Source: Sipunculus nudus
Lineage: Eukaryota; Annelida; Sipuncula; Golfingiida; Sipunculidae
Assembly: GCA_026874595.1 (NCBI GenBank)
Contig: CM049319.1
Span: 20,759,601 to 20,823,600, forward strand
DNA length: 64,000 nucleotides
Direction: 5' to 3'
Shown: piece after piece, positions 1 to 10,875 of the stretch
Numbering within the stretch: position 1 is the stretch's first letter
Layout: each line of letters starts with the position of its first letter
Notes under the pieces: model-generated
What the model saw: the letters and a program-made list of their open reading frames with translations, nothing else
The model's database searches: none
Told to the model about the DNA's origin: nothing
Program-made: the position numbers and the translations under genes

Positions 1-779
1 AGCTGTTGTTTTTGTTTATAATCTTTTGTAGTGAGGTCTTCCACCAGTCTAACATCAGCGTTCTTCAAAGTTTTCTTTGCTGTTATCAATAGTTTGTTCC
101 TCTCTGCTCTGCTGAAAAATCTGCATATGATGTGTCTTGGCCTGGGGCCCTTTTTGCCGACCCTATGGGCCATTTCAATATTGTTTTGAATTTGCTCAAG
201 AGACAAGTTCCCAAAAAGTTTGTTTTCTGTAATATACTGCGCTACAATATTAGCACCATCATCTGACCAAGCTCTTTCTTCCAATCCTATAATTCTGACA
301 TTCCACTCTCGCAGATAACGTTCCTGTTTATTGAGTTCATTTTCTAGCTGTGACTGTAATTCCTTAATAGTTTTGCTTTTTTCTTCGTTATCTGCTGTTA
401 AGTCCGCGACCTGTTTGTGCAGCGACTCTACTGTTTTGTTTGTGTTAACATGTTCGTCAGCTTTGGACCTGAGATGCTCAAGGCTGGTTTCAAGTTCTGT
501 GACTCTTGTATTTAATCTCTTATTATCATCATTAAGAATGTCTATGGAACGGGTCATTTCAGAACGGTACTTACTTAACTGTTCAGAGAGTTCCGTCTGT
601 ATGCCTTTCACTAGCTTCTCCATACTGTCCATACCTTGTTTGAATAAGTCTCTCATCTCTTGGGGTTCCATTTCAGGAGTATTTTCTGCGTCTGAAGCTT
701 TTGGTAGCAAATATTGTTCCATATTTGCTTCCCCAGGTTTTTCCTTTGTTCTAGGAGTATTCCTATTGCGGTTTGGCAT
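1..779 (-). CDS. L1/Tx1-type LINE ORF1 protein (partial, runs off window start)
   Basis: The minus strand is open from an ATG at 777-779 to the window edge (259 codons, no stop), so the 3' end of the gene is missing. Roughly residues 40-130 are a long heptad-rich, Glu/Lys/Leu coiled coil. It is followed by an RRM-like segment with the motif ERYLREWNVRIIGLEE and then a basic stretch with MAHRVGKKGPRPRHI. This order of coiled coil, RRM and basic C-terminal domain is that of L1-clade ORF1p, the trimeric RNA-binding chaperone that packages LINE RNA with ORF2p. ORF2 would lie to the left, outside the window. No stop or frameshift is seen, so the insertion may be young. It is a different insertion from the ORF2-bearing element at 44.3-48.4 kb, which has no visible ORF1. 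The plus-strand ORF over the same bases is an antisense shadow. Confidence 0.85.
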   Translation of the reverse strand, partial: MPNRNRNTPRTKEKPGEANMEQYLLPKASDAENTPEMEPQEMRDLFKQGMDSMEKLVKGIQTELSEQLSKYRSEMTRSIDILNDDNKRLNTRVTELETSLEHLRSKADEHVNTNKTVESLHKQVADLTADNEEKSKTIKELQSQLENELNKQERYLREWNVRIIGLEERAWSDDGANIVAQYITENKLFGNLSLEQIQNNIEMAHRVGKKGPRPRHIICRFFSRAERNKLLITAKKTLKNADVRLVEDLTTKDYKQKQQ

Positions 780-894
780 GGCGTTTGTACACTTCAGATA
801 ATGTAATAGCGGAGCTCGACGTGAACACGTCTACTTTAGTCCGACATGCTACCGGAAGTCCTACCAATGAATTGTTATGACATTGCATTGCACG

Positions 895-1140
895 GTAATT
901 TTACAATGCCACAAGCAGTATTTTAGAGTAATTTTACACATTCAGGGGTGGAATTGGGATGTTATTTTACATATTTTGGGGCGGAAGTTGAATGTAATTT
1001 TACATATTTATGGGGTAGTGGGATGTAATTTTACATATTTAGGGGAGGAAGTTGGATGTAATTTTACATGTAAAGGGGGTAGTGGGATGTAATTTTACAT
1101 ATTTAGAGGGGGATTGGGATTTATTTTAAATATTTAGAAG
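895..1140. repeat. ~32-bp tandem array upstream of LINE ORF1
   Basis: About seven imperfect units of 31-33 bp, each beginning with a variant of GTAATTTTACATATTTA followed by a G-rich half (gggg(a/t)ggaagttgggat). Clear unit starts are 928, 961, 994, 1025, 1058 and 1089; units near 895 and 1121 are degraded. The array lies ~115 bp upstream of the ORF1 start on the minus strand, so it could be the LINE's 5' UTR monomers. That placement is suggestive, not proven. Confidence 0.8.
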
Positions 1141-2660
1141 GGCACAATAAGTTTTAAATAAAAGGTTCAGAATTTCCAGGCGGAAATTGTGTAGAATTTC
1201 ATGCTTGGGGAACCCTTCAATGGTAATACTTTTCATTCAGATTATATTTTTCACTCTATTGGGACTGAAATTAATCAACTAGGAAAGAAGAAACCGATTT
1301 AAGTAATAAAACATTTATTTACATGTCTAAAAAATATTGCATGCAATACATCATACAAAGTAAATTATTTTTGCACCTGCATATTCAAAATAACACTGGC
1401 TGCAAAAAACACAGGTTTCAATCAAATTCAGTATATATGTAGGCGATTCTGAGGGGAAATGTTTAGACAAAATGCTGTTATAATCTGCTTATTCCTAAAC
1501 TAATTTTTTTTAATCTATCTATCACTGAACCAAAAAAAACACCATTAATATATTTGTGTTAAACACTAGGTACTTTTAAAAAACTAGAGCTCAGATGACT
1601 CAGTCAGTTGAGCTCAAACTTGTTATAAATGTTGCCGTTATATATAGTTCAGGGAGTCTGCCTTCACAGCAGTGCTGCCACCTGTAGCTAATTTATTTTC
1701 TTTATTATAGGCAATCAGTGCTGCCACCTACCAGTTATTTATTAAATTAGATTAACCCTTAAAAAGCCTGTGTCAGTTATCCATTGGTCTAACTTGGTCA
1801 TGTGACATGGCGACTGTGTTGACCAGGTTACTTGGTAACTCTTGTGTATTTTTCATTTTGTCTGTGATTCTCTGATAGAGAAGGCTATGATAACAGCTCG
1901 TTGCAGTTTTAAGACAGATTCCTGGCACAGGGTAAGTTATTTCATTTAATTTATTTTACTTCATTTATCTCTCAAATATTCATTAGTTTACTCTTTAAGT
2001 GTGTCTCTTTCCATTAATGATATTGTAACAATTGTCTGGTTAATAATTACTATAGCCTAAAAGGTTTATTGTTATAATGGGTCTAGACCATGTGCCTTCA
2101 TGTAAGACTTGAAGAAACGTTACTGTTATATTTAGTTGGGAGAGAACAGAAAGCAAACTTTTACACGTATTGCGAAACGTATGTACGCGCACCGTTATAC
2201 ACATTGATTTATTAATGTCATTATTTTTGCAAAATTGAAATGTAACCTACTTCAGAATAAACAGCTATTCCCCACAAAACCGAGTTCTTAACTGTATCAA
2301 GCCAACCCATCTACTGGACCGGCAACATAAATATAATACTAATATACAGATTCTGTGACATATGAAACCTCAGTATCAGTTCAAAGTTCTTACAGCTACA
2401 CATGTTAAATTTGTTAATTAAATAAAAAGAAGATTGTTTAAATAGAAGTGAAGTTTCAAGAGCATATGTGTAGGGTTTATATTGTTTTTACAATTCCATG
2501 AAATAAAAAATGGAAAACACTTAATCTAAATTAAGTAGATAATTTAAAAAAAAAACACTAAAGGTTATAAAGTCACATATTTTTAAAACATACACATATC
2601 TGAAACCATAACATTTCAAGTACAACGCAAGTACTCAACATTTTAAAAACATGTATACAT
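1141..2660. other. AT-rich non-coding stretch
   Basis: No convincing coding region was seen. A short motif gtgctgccacct occurs twice near 1670 and 1710. A donor-like cacag|GTAAGT occurs at about 1930 after a moderately GC-balanced block (1780-1930), which could be a non-coding exon, but nothing downstream supports it. Confidence 0.4.
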
Positions 2661-2667
2661 ATGCCAA

Positions 2668-2889
2668 ATTTCAGGCTGATATATCAACTGTGTACTGTCA
2701 AATAAGCAGGAGCAAACACCGTGCAAAAATCAAGGTAGACGGCAACACCAGTCTTATATACAATGAAGTGATCCTATTAGCAAAGATATTCACAATTTCA
2801 GGCTAATATATCAAATCCCTCCTGAGAAATAAGCAGGAGTATACACTGTACAAAGGTCATTGAAGGTGGCAACACCAGGCTTGTTTACC
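2668..2889 (+). repeat. Direct duplication of a ~95-bp unit
   Basis: Two copies (2668-2761 and 2795-2889) share atttcaggct(g/a)atatatca, then aataagcaggag, then a shared ggcaacaccag(t/g)ctt block, with point differences throughout. They are separated by ~33 bp. No coding potential is seen in the unit. Confidence 0.7.
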
Positions 2890-3866
2890 AGAATGCCATC
2901 AAAGATACATGGACAGGCCAATATGTCAGGCTGTTACATTAAACCTCTCGAGTCCGGTGCTCTGGGCTAACCAAGCTCAGTTGAAGCAGCTATTTGCCTC
3001 TTTCCCTCTGGTTTCTTTACCTTCGAGCCTCTCGATGGGTTTATGTCTGCCATCATTCTACAAGAGAAGTTTTATTTGTTACACACAGTCAAGTTCTTCA
3101 AGTTAAGTTATTAAAAGTGTCCTTGAGTTTCAACCTGCGATTTAAAATTAAAAACATAACAGCAAAGAATCTTTTGACCTCACTTAAACAATCAACAGAT
3201 ATCAGAAGTATTACTGAGTAGAATTACATAAAAATTAGTTCACATTCCATTAGGTGGTCCATTTTATAAATACACAATTTCCTTATTAATCATAATCTGG
3301 GTCCAGATATTTTAAAACATATAGCACATGCTTTTGATTAATGTATGAATGAAACAGTTTGTTAAGTAAGTTCGAGCATGCTACAGGCAACCTCTCAGGT
3401 TTGTTTAATACAGACAATTGGGACATTTGCATTTCCCATAAAAACCATAACTTGCCCATATTGCTTAGTGATAGGCATGAAAGACTATAGGAAATTATGT
3501 CAAGTATTTTATGAGGTACTTACTAATTTCATGAGCTTTATTTTGGTCTTTAATTTATTTCATTTGATATCAGATTTGTGTCTAGTATTTGCCCTTGAAA
3601 CAGTCTTGAATTGTTGAACCATGAATCACTTTAAAGGCCCTGTTTTGAACTGAGACCTTCAACGATGAATTTGGCTTCAAGCAAAAATTTCTGTAGTGGG
3701 CAACCAGCATTAGATTAAATAAGCTTCTTTAATTCATCAATTTAATGTTTGTTCTGATTTTTGGCAAATGAGGAACAATCAATATTTGGTATCATTCTAT
3801 AAGATAATTAATTTTAACTTTTAAAAATTATTTCTTACAATTAATATTAAATTGTTAACAGCATAC
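2890..3866. other. Non-coding stretch downstream of SAM-family pseudogene
   Basis: This should hold the last exon of the minus-strand SAM-family gene, since the exon at 3867-4029 ends in a good donor (GTATGC). I could not recognise the family's lysine-rich tail here on either strand, so the last exon is lost, too diverged, or further away. Confidence 0.35.
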
Positions 3867-4029
3867 CTTTGCACAAACTCGAGGGTGGGAGCAACAGATC
3901 CTGGATACGGAATGTTGAAACAATAGTAGGCCGCAAAGACAAGCCCAAAGGCCATTCTCAGTCCAACATTGTGGGCAAGCACACAGCCTTCAACAACTGC
4001 ATGACAGTTGTCATCAAATGGATGATTTC
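3867..4029 (-). pseudogene. Exon 4 of SAM-family pseudogene
   Basis: A 163-bp exon between acceptor tttttgtag and donor GTATGC. It encodes GNHPFDDNCHAVVEGCV and then GLVFAAYYCFNIPYP and TLEFVQR, the most recognisable C-terminal signature of this family. Undamaged. Confidence 0.7.
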
Positions 4030-4157
4030 CTACAAAAACAAAACAAATCATGAATATATTTAAAATGGTTTAAAGTATTTTACATTGAGATACTAAAACA
4101 CCCCCCCCCCTTTCCCTGATTGTCAGAGAAGGACACCCACAAACTTGTTGTATATGA

Positions 4158-4161
<4 letters not shown>

Positions 4162-4221
<60 letters not shown>
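4162..4221. repeat. (TA)30 microsatellite
   Basis: Uninterrupted alternating TA run of about 60 bases inside an intron of the SAM-family pseudogene. Confidence 0.95.
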
Positions 4222-4223
<2 letters not shown>

Positions 4224-4714
4224 AAAAAGCCTGTTCAATATATCCAGTCAGAGAAAATGATTTGAAAAAAAATTTTCAAAGGAGTCTTTACAATCATATT
4301 CATAAGGGGAAGTGCTTGAGTGTAACATAGTACAGTCATAATAAAATGTGTAACACTTTTACAACAGTGTTTCCTGGTGCCGTGTATGTTTTATGGCACA
4401 ATGAATTCTGTATTATGTTGCCCAATATGCCTTTCGGATTACAATACTATGAGGCTCCCTTTAAGGATATGATCAAAAATTTGATAACCTTTATTTTGAG
4501 AATGAGAGCAATAGGAGAGACTGTTGATTACAATATAGTTCTACATTTATTTCCAATGATAACAACAATAAACAGCCCTCAAATATTTCTTGCATGATAC
4601 TGCACCTCTTCCTCTGTGCTTGGGCTATATTTATATTGTAGAAATGTAACAGCTTAAGTCAAATTGCTTTAAACCACCAAAACAGAATTGTGCTTTGTAT
4701 TAAAGTTACTCTAC

Positions 4715-4778
4715 CTTTGATGACAACATGTGGGTCAGGCATTTCATTGTCCTCAAGATCTGCTGCAGTTATTGTAGC
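4715..4778 (-). pseudogene. Exon 3 of SAM-family pseudogene
   Basis: A 64-bp exon between acceptor tttacag and donor GTAGAG, encoding ATITAADLEDNEMPDPHVVIK. Phases fit exons 2 and 4, and it is undamaged. Confidence 0.65.
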
Positions 4779-5478
4779 CTGTAAAGAGGAGAAAACTTAG
4801 TAATGATAAAAAATGGCATATTTAATTAACCAGAAGTGAGAACTACCCAGAATACTCATTTCAGCCTATATAAAGGAATCCATGGATCATGTAACTCGGC
4901 TGTTTATCATGGTTAAATAGTCACCTGACAAAATAACAAATATCTCTATAATATGATTGGAACAGGCATGATGAGTAACATCCCTACCATTATGTGTAAA
5001 AAGGTCTAACAAGCATACCATATTACTTGAAGTTCATGTACAAGGCCTTGCTGTAGAGATAAGAGGCAGTTTCTGGATAATATTATATTTTCAATTTTTC
5101 TGTTTATGCATGTTTTTTCCACAGCCAAATAAACATGGTGAACTGAGGGGCATATTTATTTGAGAGATCATGTTTATTAGAAGTATGATGTATTATAAAT
5201 AAAAGCACACCCTCTAATAATACCCCCTCCCCCTAGTTGTCCATTTTTACTTTTCTAAATGAGAGTCAAACCTAATTTTGATGTAGTCTAAGTTAAAGAG
5301 GCAATTTACAGTAAAAGGTATAACATTTGCTTTCTTTGCTTGGTATGGTAAAAAATCTGTCAACAAAATTCCACACATGCTGACAGTTGACAAAGTTCTT
5401 GAAAAAGATACTCATATTCACAATAAAACTTTGAATAAAGCAATCCATGTGTATTTTCACATTAAAATAAATACTCAC

Positions 5479-6520
5479 CTCTGCCGTTTTGAAGAGATCT
5501 TCTGTGTTTTCTTTAAAAAACACAGGCAGCAAGAGGATTGTCCCATATTTCTTTGGCTCCTCCGTGCCAAACGCCTGTGCTAGCATTTCCAACTGACATG
5601 CTCCTGCAGCGAATGTTGGTCCTGCTTCTTGCATAAACTTCAGGAGTTTCTCTGCTTTTGCATTGACATTAAAGTCTATACGGTCAAACAGGCTGAAGTC
5701 CATAAGCCTCCGAAAGTGGCCCAACAGATAGGATGGCTCAAACAAGAAGGGCCAGTTGGACCTCAACTCTGCCAGATGCACACCCCTGTTAATGTCATAC
5801 CTCTGGGTGGTGTAAGTAGCAGTCATATATTCAGAGACTTGCTTCATGTCTCTCTACTCTTTACTGTACTCATGCAGGAGCCACAGGCGTTTCTCTTCCT
5901 GAGACTCTGCACTTTCCCCCTCAGGAATGTCAGGTTGTCACCTGACACATCCATAGGAGTCTGGCTGGAGGACAGATGCTGGTTTCCTCTTACTGCCAGC
6001 ACTGGTTGCTCCATCTTGAACATTCTCTTTCAGAAGCAGTATCCTGCGGAATTAGTTCCCTGTAGATCGATTTTGGTTTTCTAACCTTTCGCGGAAACGA
6101 TTCGCCAGTGCTGCATGGCCTTTCCGGTCCTCTGAGGAGACTGTGTCCCCAAATGTCTCTGGGTACTTGGCCACCATTTTTTGGCTATGGCACTCAAATT
6201 TGCCTTTCCACGCTTTTCGTCATAGATGGCTATTTCCCTGCAAACTATACGAACAGTTTCTAGAAATGCAGGCTTTTTAGGCCGAGTTCCTTTCCTGTAG
6301 TGTGTCAGGACTGAGGCAGGCAGTCTCTCCCAAGGAATTTCAAACCTTTCTGCCCAGCTCTGAGCAGCTCTGCTGTAGGGTGTTGAGTTGCTACCTCTAG
6401 CTGTGGCAAGTGGTGAAGGGCCTTCTCTGCCATGACTAGCTGGAGGTGTCCAATGCTGGACTGGCGGGGTTCCAGGTTGCTGGGCGTGTACAGCTGATGG
6501 AGTCCCTGGAGTGTTTGGAA
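5479..6520 (-). pseudogene. Exon 2 of SAM-family pseudogene (main conserved domain)
   Basis: The acceptor is ctgcag (6521-6526) and the donor GTGAGT (5473-5478). The exon encodes a Pro-rich linker (VPNTPGTPS...), then QSWAERFEIPWERLP, RKGTRPKKPAFLETVR, a GDTVSSEDRKGHAALANRF block, and ESQEEKRLWLLHEY. It ends with TYTTQRYDINRGVHLAELRS and NWPFLFEPSYLLGHFRRLMD. Three nonsense codons and one 1-nt deletion break it. The intact open part after the last stop is 184 codons. Confidence 0.75.
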
Positions 6521-7146
6521 CTGCAGAATATAGATTTATAGGAGCAGAGGTTTAAAAGATGATTCAACCATGATAGAGGCTAAAATTTTACTTCCTCATT
6601 TTATCATATATTGGTAAGGGACAAAATTAAAATAACAAAATATGTACTGGGAGATGTAGCAAGGACCATTAAATTAATGATTGATCAGAAAAGAGAGGCA
6701 TGTAAGTGATATAAAATACATTTGCTAGTGAAGATTAACTTCAGCCAATAACAATTAAGTAAAATTGCTCATTGGGCTAAATTTAATTATGAATGCTAAA
6801 ATTCTCATTTTACTATGTTATCTGTCACCATACAGAAAGTTGCCAAGGAAATTGTTTTGTGTAATATTCTATACTATTTCCCTATCAAACATCAAACCCT
6901 GGACTTGGATTTCATATACAAATTATAATAAAGTTGTGAACAACATGAGGTAACAATTTAAACAGAATTTAGCTTTCTTAATTATATTTAAAAAAAACAT
7001 TTAATTTGGACAAGCTCTTTATTTTAGTTATATTAGTGAATTTCCCATATCCGATGGAATGGCTCAGCCGGTAATTTAAAAGGTTTTACAGTAGTTTTAC
7101 TGCAGGGTTTGGGTTAATAAGCTATTTTTTTAAAGAATAAAATTAC

Positions 7147-7366
7147 CAGAATCTGAGAAGTAAGCCTACAGTTTGTTGGCTAACTTTCTAAGGCACAACA
7201 AGTTCAAAGTGCCAGTCATATCTTTCTCCGGCTCAAGAAACTCAAGGTCTGGCATGTCTGTCATTCCATAATCCACCAACTTCTCCAGCAGTTCAGCTTA
7301 CTTATCTGCAGGAAGGGTCAGCACAGTAGTCAAGAAATTTTTTACCTCCTCCGAAACCTGAGACAT
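7147..7366 (-). pseudogene. Exon 1 of SAM-family pseudogene (SAM-like domain)
   Basis: Begins MSQVSEEVKNFL at ATG 7364-7366, just after an acceptor-like tttcag. The peptide LLEKLVDYGM followed by DLEFLEPEKDM has the helical spacing of a SAM-like fold. Two in-frame TAA/TAG codons interrupt it. The exon ends at a GTAATT donor in phase 1, which fits exon 2. Confidence 0.65.
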
Positions 7367-8394
7367 CCTGAAATTATAACAATTTACAACAATTCTGTTA
7401 TAAATATATTCAAAGAAATCTGACATTTAAGAAATAGCAATATTATTGATAGATTCCTTACTCCAAGCAGGATAGGAAGCATTTATTTGTAGAGGCAGCA
7501 CCCCTCCCCCCATCCCTGTAAATTGATTTTTTTCTAAATGTTGCTAATATTTTTTGATAATATTATTCCTTGATAATAGTTACACTCATGGGTTTTATAT
7601 TAATATTATGCCTTACCACTGCCAAACCATGAACCTCTAGTTAAATTTTGATACCCCCAATCATACAGTAAGGGGGAGGTGGAATAACACAAGAAAAGCA
7701 AAATACACCATTCCTATTTGTTACACATAAAGGTGTCCATTCATCTACCTTTTGAAATAGAACTGATGTGATTTCTGGCTTCCTTTTTGTAAATATTAAT
7801 GATCTAAGAATAATTTGGTTATGAAAAGTTCTCAAAACACCTCCACGAAGAATGTATGAACATGTTTATCAACAACATGTCTGTAAACACAGCTAAATTG
7901 ACAAACGGGAAAAATATGTAACCTAAGGTGGTTGGTTGCATATATGGTTAGGTGGAAAGGTCACATGTGCAAAACACCATTTGCAAAACTCTCGCTTATC
8001 TGATTTATGCCACCAGATGGCTTTGTTGAATTTGTTTTGATTATTTTGGTTGGCCATTACATGTTATAAACATGTTAATACAAACAAAACAAGCAGCCTG
8101 TTTGCAGATATATCCACATTTTCTGGCCTATTTTTATAAATGCTCCAAGGAATTATGTTAAGTTTATAAAGGTCAGATAGGTGATTTGGCCCTATTTAAG
8201 GGTTTAATGTTATCTTCCAGCCAAACCATTGCCCAGAGACCAACCATGAACCTGTTTATTGCAATGGAAATGTCAGCTGAGCTAAAAAAGCAGATTAAAA
8301 TCTTAATTTGGATAAACAAATTCTTACCTGCGAGTAGTTATTTCTCAACAACAGCGTGCTTAGGACCCAATGTACCGGCACCAAATCGGAAAAT
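7367..8394. other. Spacer between the SAM-family and C2H2-family pseudogenes
   Basis: About 1 kb separating two same-strand genes. A minus-strand open stretch (7641-7835) contains FQKVDEWTPL and GVFCFSC, faintly like a TTF-type finger, but it is too short to call. No other gene was recognised. Confidence 0.4.
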
Positions 8395-10875
8395 TTACAA
8401 GGGACAATAATCAAGCAACTCCCTGAATGAAACACAATCAGTTTTTGGGCATTCATAGTCAAAAATTTCATGCAATCGAGATTCTGATCTCTGTGACCCC
8501 TTCAACTGAACAATAAAATAAATGTCAGATTCCTGATTAAGAAGAGCCATCAAAATTTTCCCACAAACAAGTTGATTTTTTTCATCCCTGTGCACAAAAA
8601 CTATCTGACCTGTGTTATAATGAATACCATTAACAATAAGTTGTTGACAAACAACAGTTTCACAGCTTATTTGTAATGCTGGGAACTTATTTACAGCCTC
8701 TTGGATCTGCTGACCATACAATTCGACATGAAAAGTTAAAGATGACTGATATGAAACCAGTGGTCTGAACAAGGACCCTGCTGTGTACAAGGCTTGCAGC
8801 AGCTGATGTTTTTCTGTCAGTGATTTTGTTATATTGATATAGTTCTGAGCTGAGCGTGCACTTCTCTTGAAATATGAGTGCTTACTTTCGAAACGTATTG
8901 TCCACAACCTTATGAGTGGTTCACATTTCAAGGTCAGCACAGGATAATGAGTAAGAAAATTGTGTTAGGCTCGTAATCTTACTTGAGGGAAAAGCTCCAG
9001 TCTCATTTCAATATATTCCTCAATGTAGTCTGCCATATTGGCAACCTGACCCTGAGCAATAACTTGGGCATAAATCAGCTCAACAAAATTTTTCAGCAAA
9101 AGAAGCATATACCAGACTTTGTTGTTATGGTCACCAATTTTACCCTGGATCAAAAGTGGTAGAAAATGAATCAAAACCCAAATTTGTACTGCATGTCCAC
9201 TGAGAGCCTTATTGTTCAAACTATATGGGGGCTTATAATCTGCATCTGCACCTTTGAATCTATACTTCTCAATCTTTTTTGTTCAAGTAACCATGATCAA
9301 ACCAAACTTCAGCCACAAGATAATTCAACATCAGGTGTAAATCCTCTCTAGCGATGCCTTCAAATAGATCATGGCCAAGGCATGGAGGGAGACCTTGGTT
9401 AGTAACATGGAAATGTTTTAACATGTTAAACTCAGAGTTAAATTTTACCCCACTATGATGAACCAGATCATTGTCATATACTTCATTCACTGAGGAATCA
9501 TAATTTTCTTTTGATCGTGAATCAAGTTCCCAGGTAAATTGTTGCCAGTGATCATATCTTCCTTGGATATCAGACAAAATCTACAGCATGGGATACAGAA
9601 CTGAAGTTTTCCACAAAACCACCTATCATATTACTACCTAAGTTGTCCCCAAGAACAAAGGCAACTGTGCCTTTGCGGTTACCAAAACTTCCTAGGTTTA
9701 CACCATTAATTTCAAGGTCAACCAAGTCTTTCATCATGGGAGCCATTCTCTTTCCGACCAAATTTTTTAAAGTCACTTTCTTTACATAAAAGTACAAGCT
9801 GCTGTACATCCAACATTGTTCTCACAGAAAGACTTAAGTTACCAAGGGTGAATTATATTGCCAAAATTTATGTTTTTTCTTTGCAGAACCCATTGGATCA
9901 ACTACCTCAAAGGAATCTTGATACAACAGTAGCTTCAAAGCATTTGGGGTGTTTTTGAAGAAACAATTTTCTTTAAAGACTTGGCCATCTGTAAAATCTG
10001 TCAGAAATTCAGATTGCTTTTGTTCTGATTTGTCAAGGTAGAGCTTCATATTTTCATCCAAAAACATAGCCTGAAGGGACTCCTTGATTGGCACATACTG
10101 ACACACTGGCTCTGTTTTATTACCTGTTCTATACTTAGGTTTGTGAGGTAATGGTTTGACATAATTAAATTCTTGTAGTATTTCTTTCTTTTGTATTTCG
10201 ACCTTAACATACCTGAGGGCCCAACAACTTTATTTAAACTGTCATACTTATACCATTTTAAGATTTCTTGGATGCAGTCAGCTGAGAGGCCAGTCTGATC
10301 TTGGTCATCTTTCAGTTGACCTTTCTTGTAGTTTGTTTGCACTTCATGGAAGGAATTGATTTCTTCCCAAATCACCTGTATTACACTAACTTGCACATGG
10401 TGTTTGGTTTGGAGTGAAAGCAGCAAAGTTGCTACTTTTGTCATCAAAGCATTTTCAATATCTTCATCTGACAAGAAATTACCTTCCTCCTGATCGCTCA
10501 TGTCATTTTCATCTAAAGGCTCAACTATGTTGCCAAGTGTATCACTGTCATTTTCTGGATCAACATTTTGTAAATTGTTAACCTCTGTGTCATTGTGATC
10601 TTCATCAGTTTGGATATGTCTGACTGACCAATCTATATGATATCTGTTCAAATGGGAAGTAAAGGAGGAGACCTTATCAAAGGCTTTATAACATTTTTTT
10701 GAATGGGCAATCCACCTTGCTTCCTTCTTTTATGTGTTTTTTCAAATGGGAGTAAAAATGCTTCAGTCCCATACATTTAGCTAAACATATGTTAATCTTA
10801 CATGATAGCTGTACACTCTCAGAGTCAACATATTGCTTTGAATATTCTCCTTTATGAATTCTGGAAATATGTTAC
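8395..10875 (-). pseudogene. C2H2-finger gene of a multicopy uncharacterised animal family (decayed by indels)
   Basis: On the minus strand the conserved blocks run in order but change frame repeatedly. First come two C2H2 fingers (C-x4-C-x12-H-x3-H and C-x4-C-x12-H-x4-H, about 10650-10820), then an acidic segment and a helical segment. These are followed by YVPIKESLQAMF, a DGQVFKENCFF/ALKLLLYQDSFEV block with DPMGSAKKKHK, then GNRKGTVAFVLGDNLGSNMI, a displaced CRFC motif, GLPPCLGHDLFEG, HNFLTHYP and WTIRFESKHSYFKR. The C-terminus is YCPL-stop at 8395. I recognise the order from large families annotated as C2H2 domain-containing proteins in fish and invertebrates; their function is unknown and a mobile origin is plausible. 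Apparent lesions are 1-nt shifts near 10165, 9850, 9770, 9590 and 9275-9280, one in an A-run at about 10695, and a TAA at 8965-8967 where Lys is expected. No introns are needed, so it may derive from one large exon. Confidence 0.75.
10650..10820 (-). other. Tandem C2H2 zinc fingers of the pseudogene
   Basis: Finger 1 uses Cys of SCKINIC and His of HLKKH; finger 2 uses Cys of CPFKKC and His of HLNRYH. Both have 12-residue spacing between the second Cys and the first His. One extra A in the A-run between them shifts the frame. Confidence 0.75.

Larger units (their letters stand above)
3867..7366 (-). pseudogene. SAM-like domain gene of a multicopy uncharacterised animal family (decayed, introns kept)
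   Basis: Four exons with GT-AG borders and matching phases can be read on the minus strand: 7147-7366, 5479-6520, 4715-4778 and 3867-4029. In order they encode an N-terminal SAM-like helical domain, a Pro/Ser/Thr-rich linker, a conserved block around WAERFEIPWERLP, a CVR(W)QPDIPEGE motif, a WPFLFEP block, and a final FAAYYCFNI...TLEFVQR block. I recognise this order from proteins often labelled SAM domain-containing protein 3-like in fish and invertebrates; their biochemical function is unknown to me. Damage: in-frame stops at 7298-7300, 7166-7168, 6052-6054, 5938-5940 (at the conserved Trp) and 5854-5856, plus a 1-nt loss in the T-run 6177-6182. The last exon was not found. It lies directly downstream of the C2H2-family pseudogene on the same strand. 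Confidence 0.75.

Noticed and set aside
331-801. Plus-strand 156-codon ORF
   Set aside because: Antisense shadow of the LINE ORF1, whose coiled coil and RRM-like motifs are on the minus strand.
928-1120. CRISPR-like regular repeats
   Set aside because: Units are contiguous and diverged without unique spacers; eukaryotic context.
4346-4597. 83-codon plus-strand ORF
   Set aside because: Lies in an intron of the minus-strand SAM-family pseudogene and has no recognisable motif.
7045-7110. tRNA-like A box (tggctcagccggt)
   Set aside because: No acceptable B box at the right spacing and no cloverleaf.
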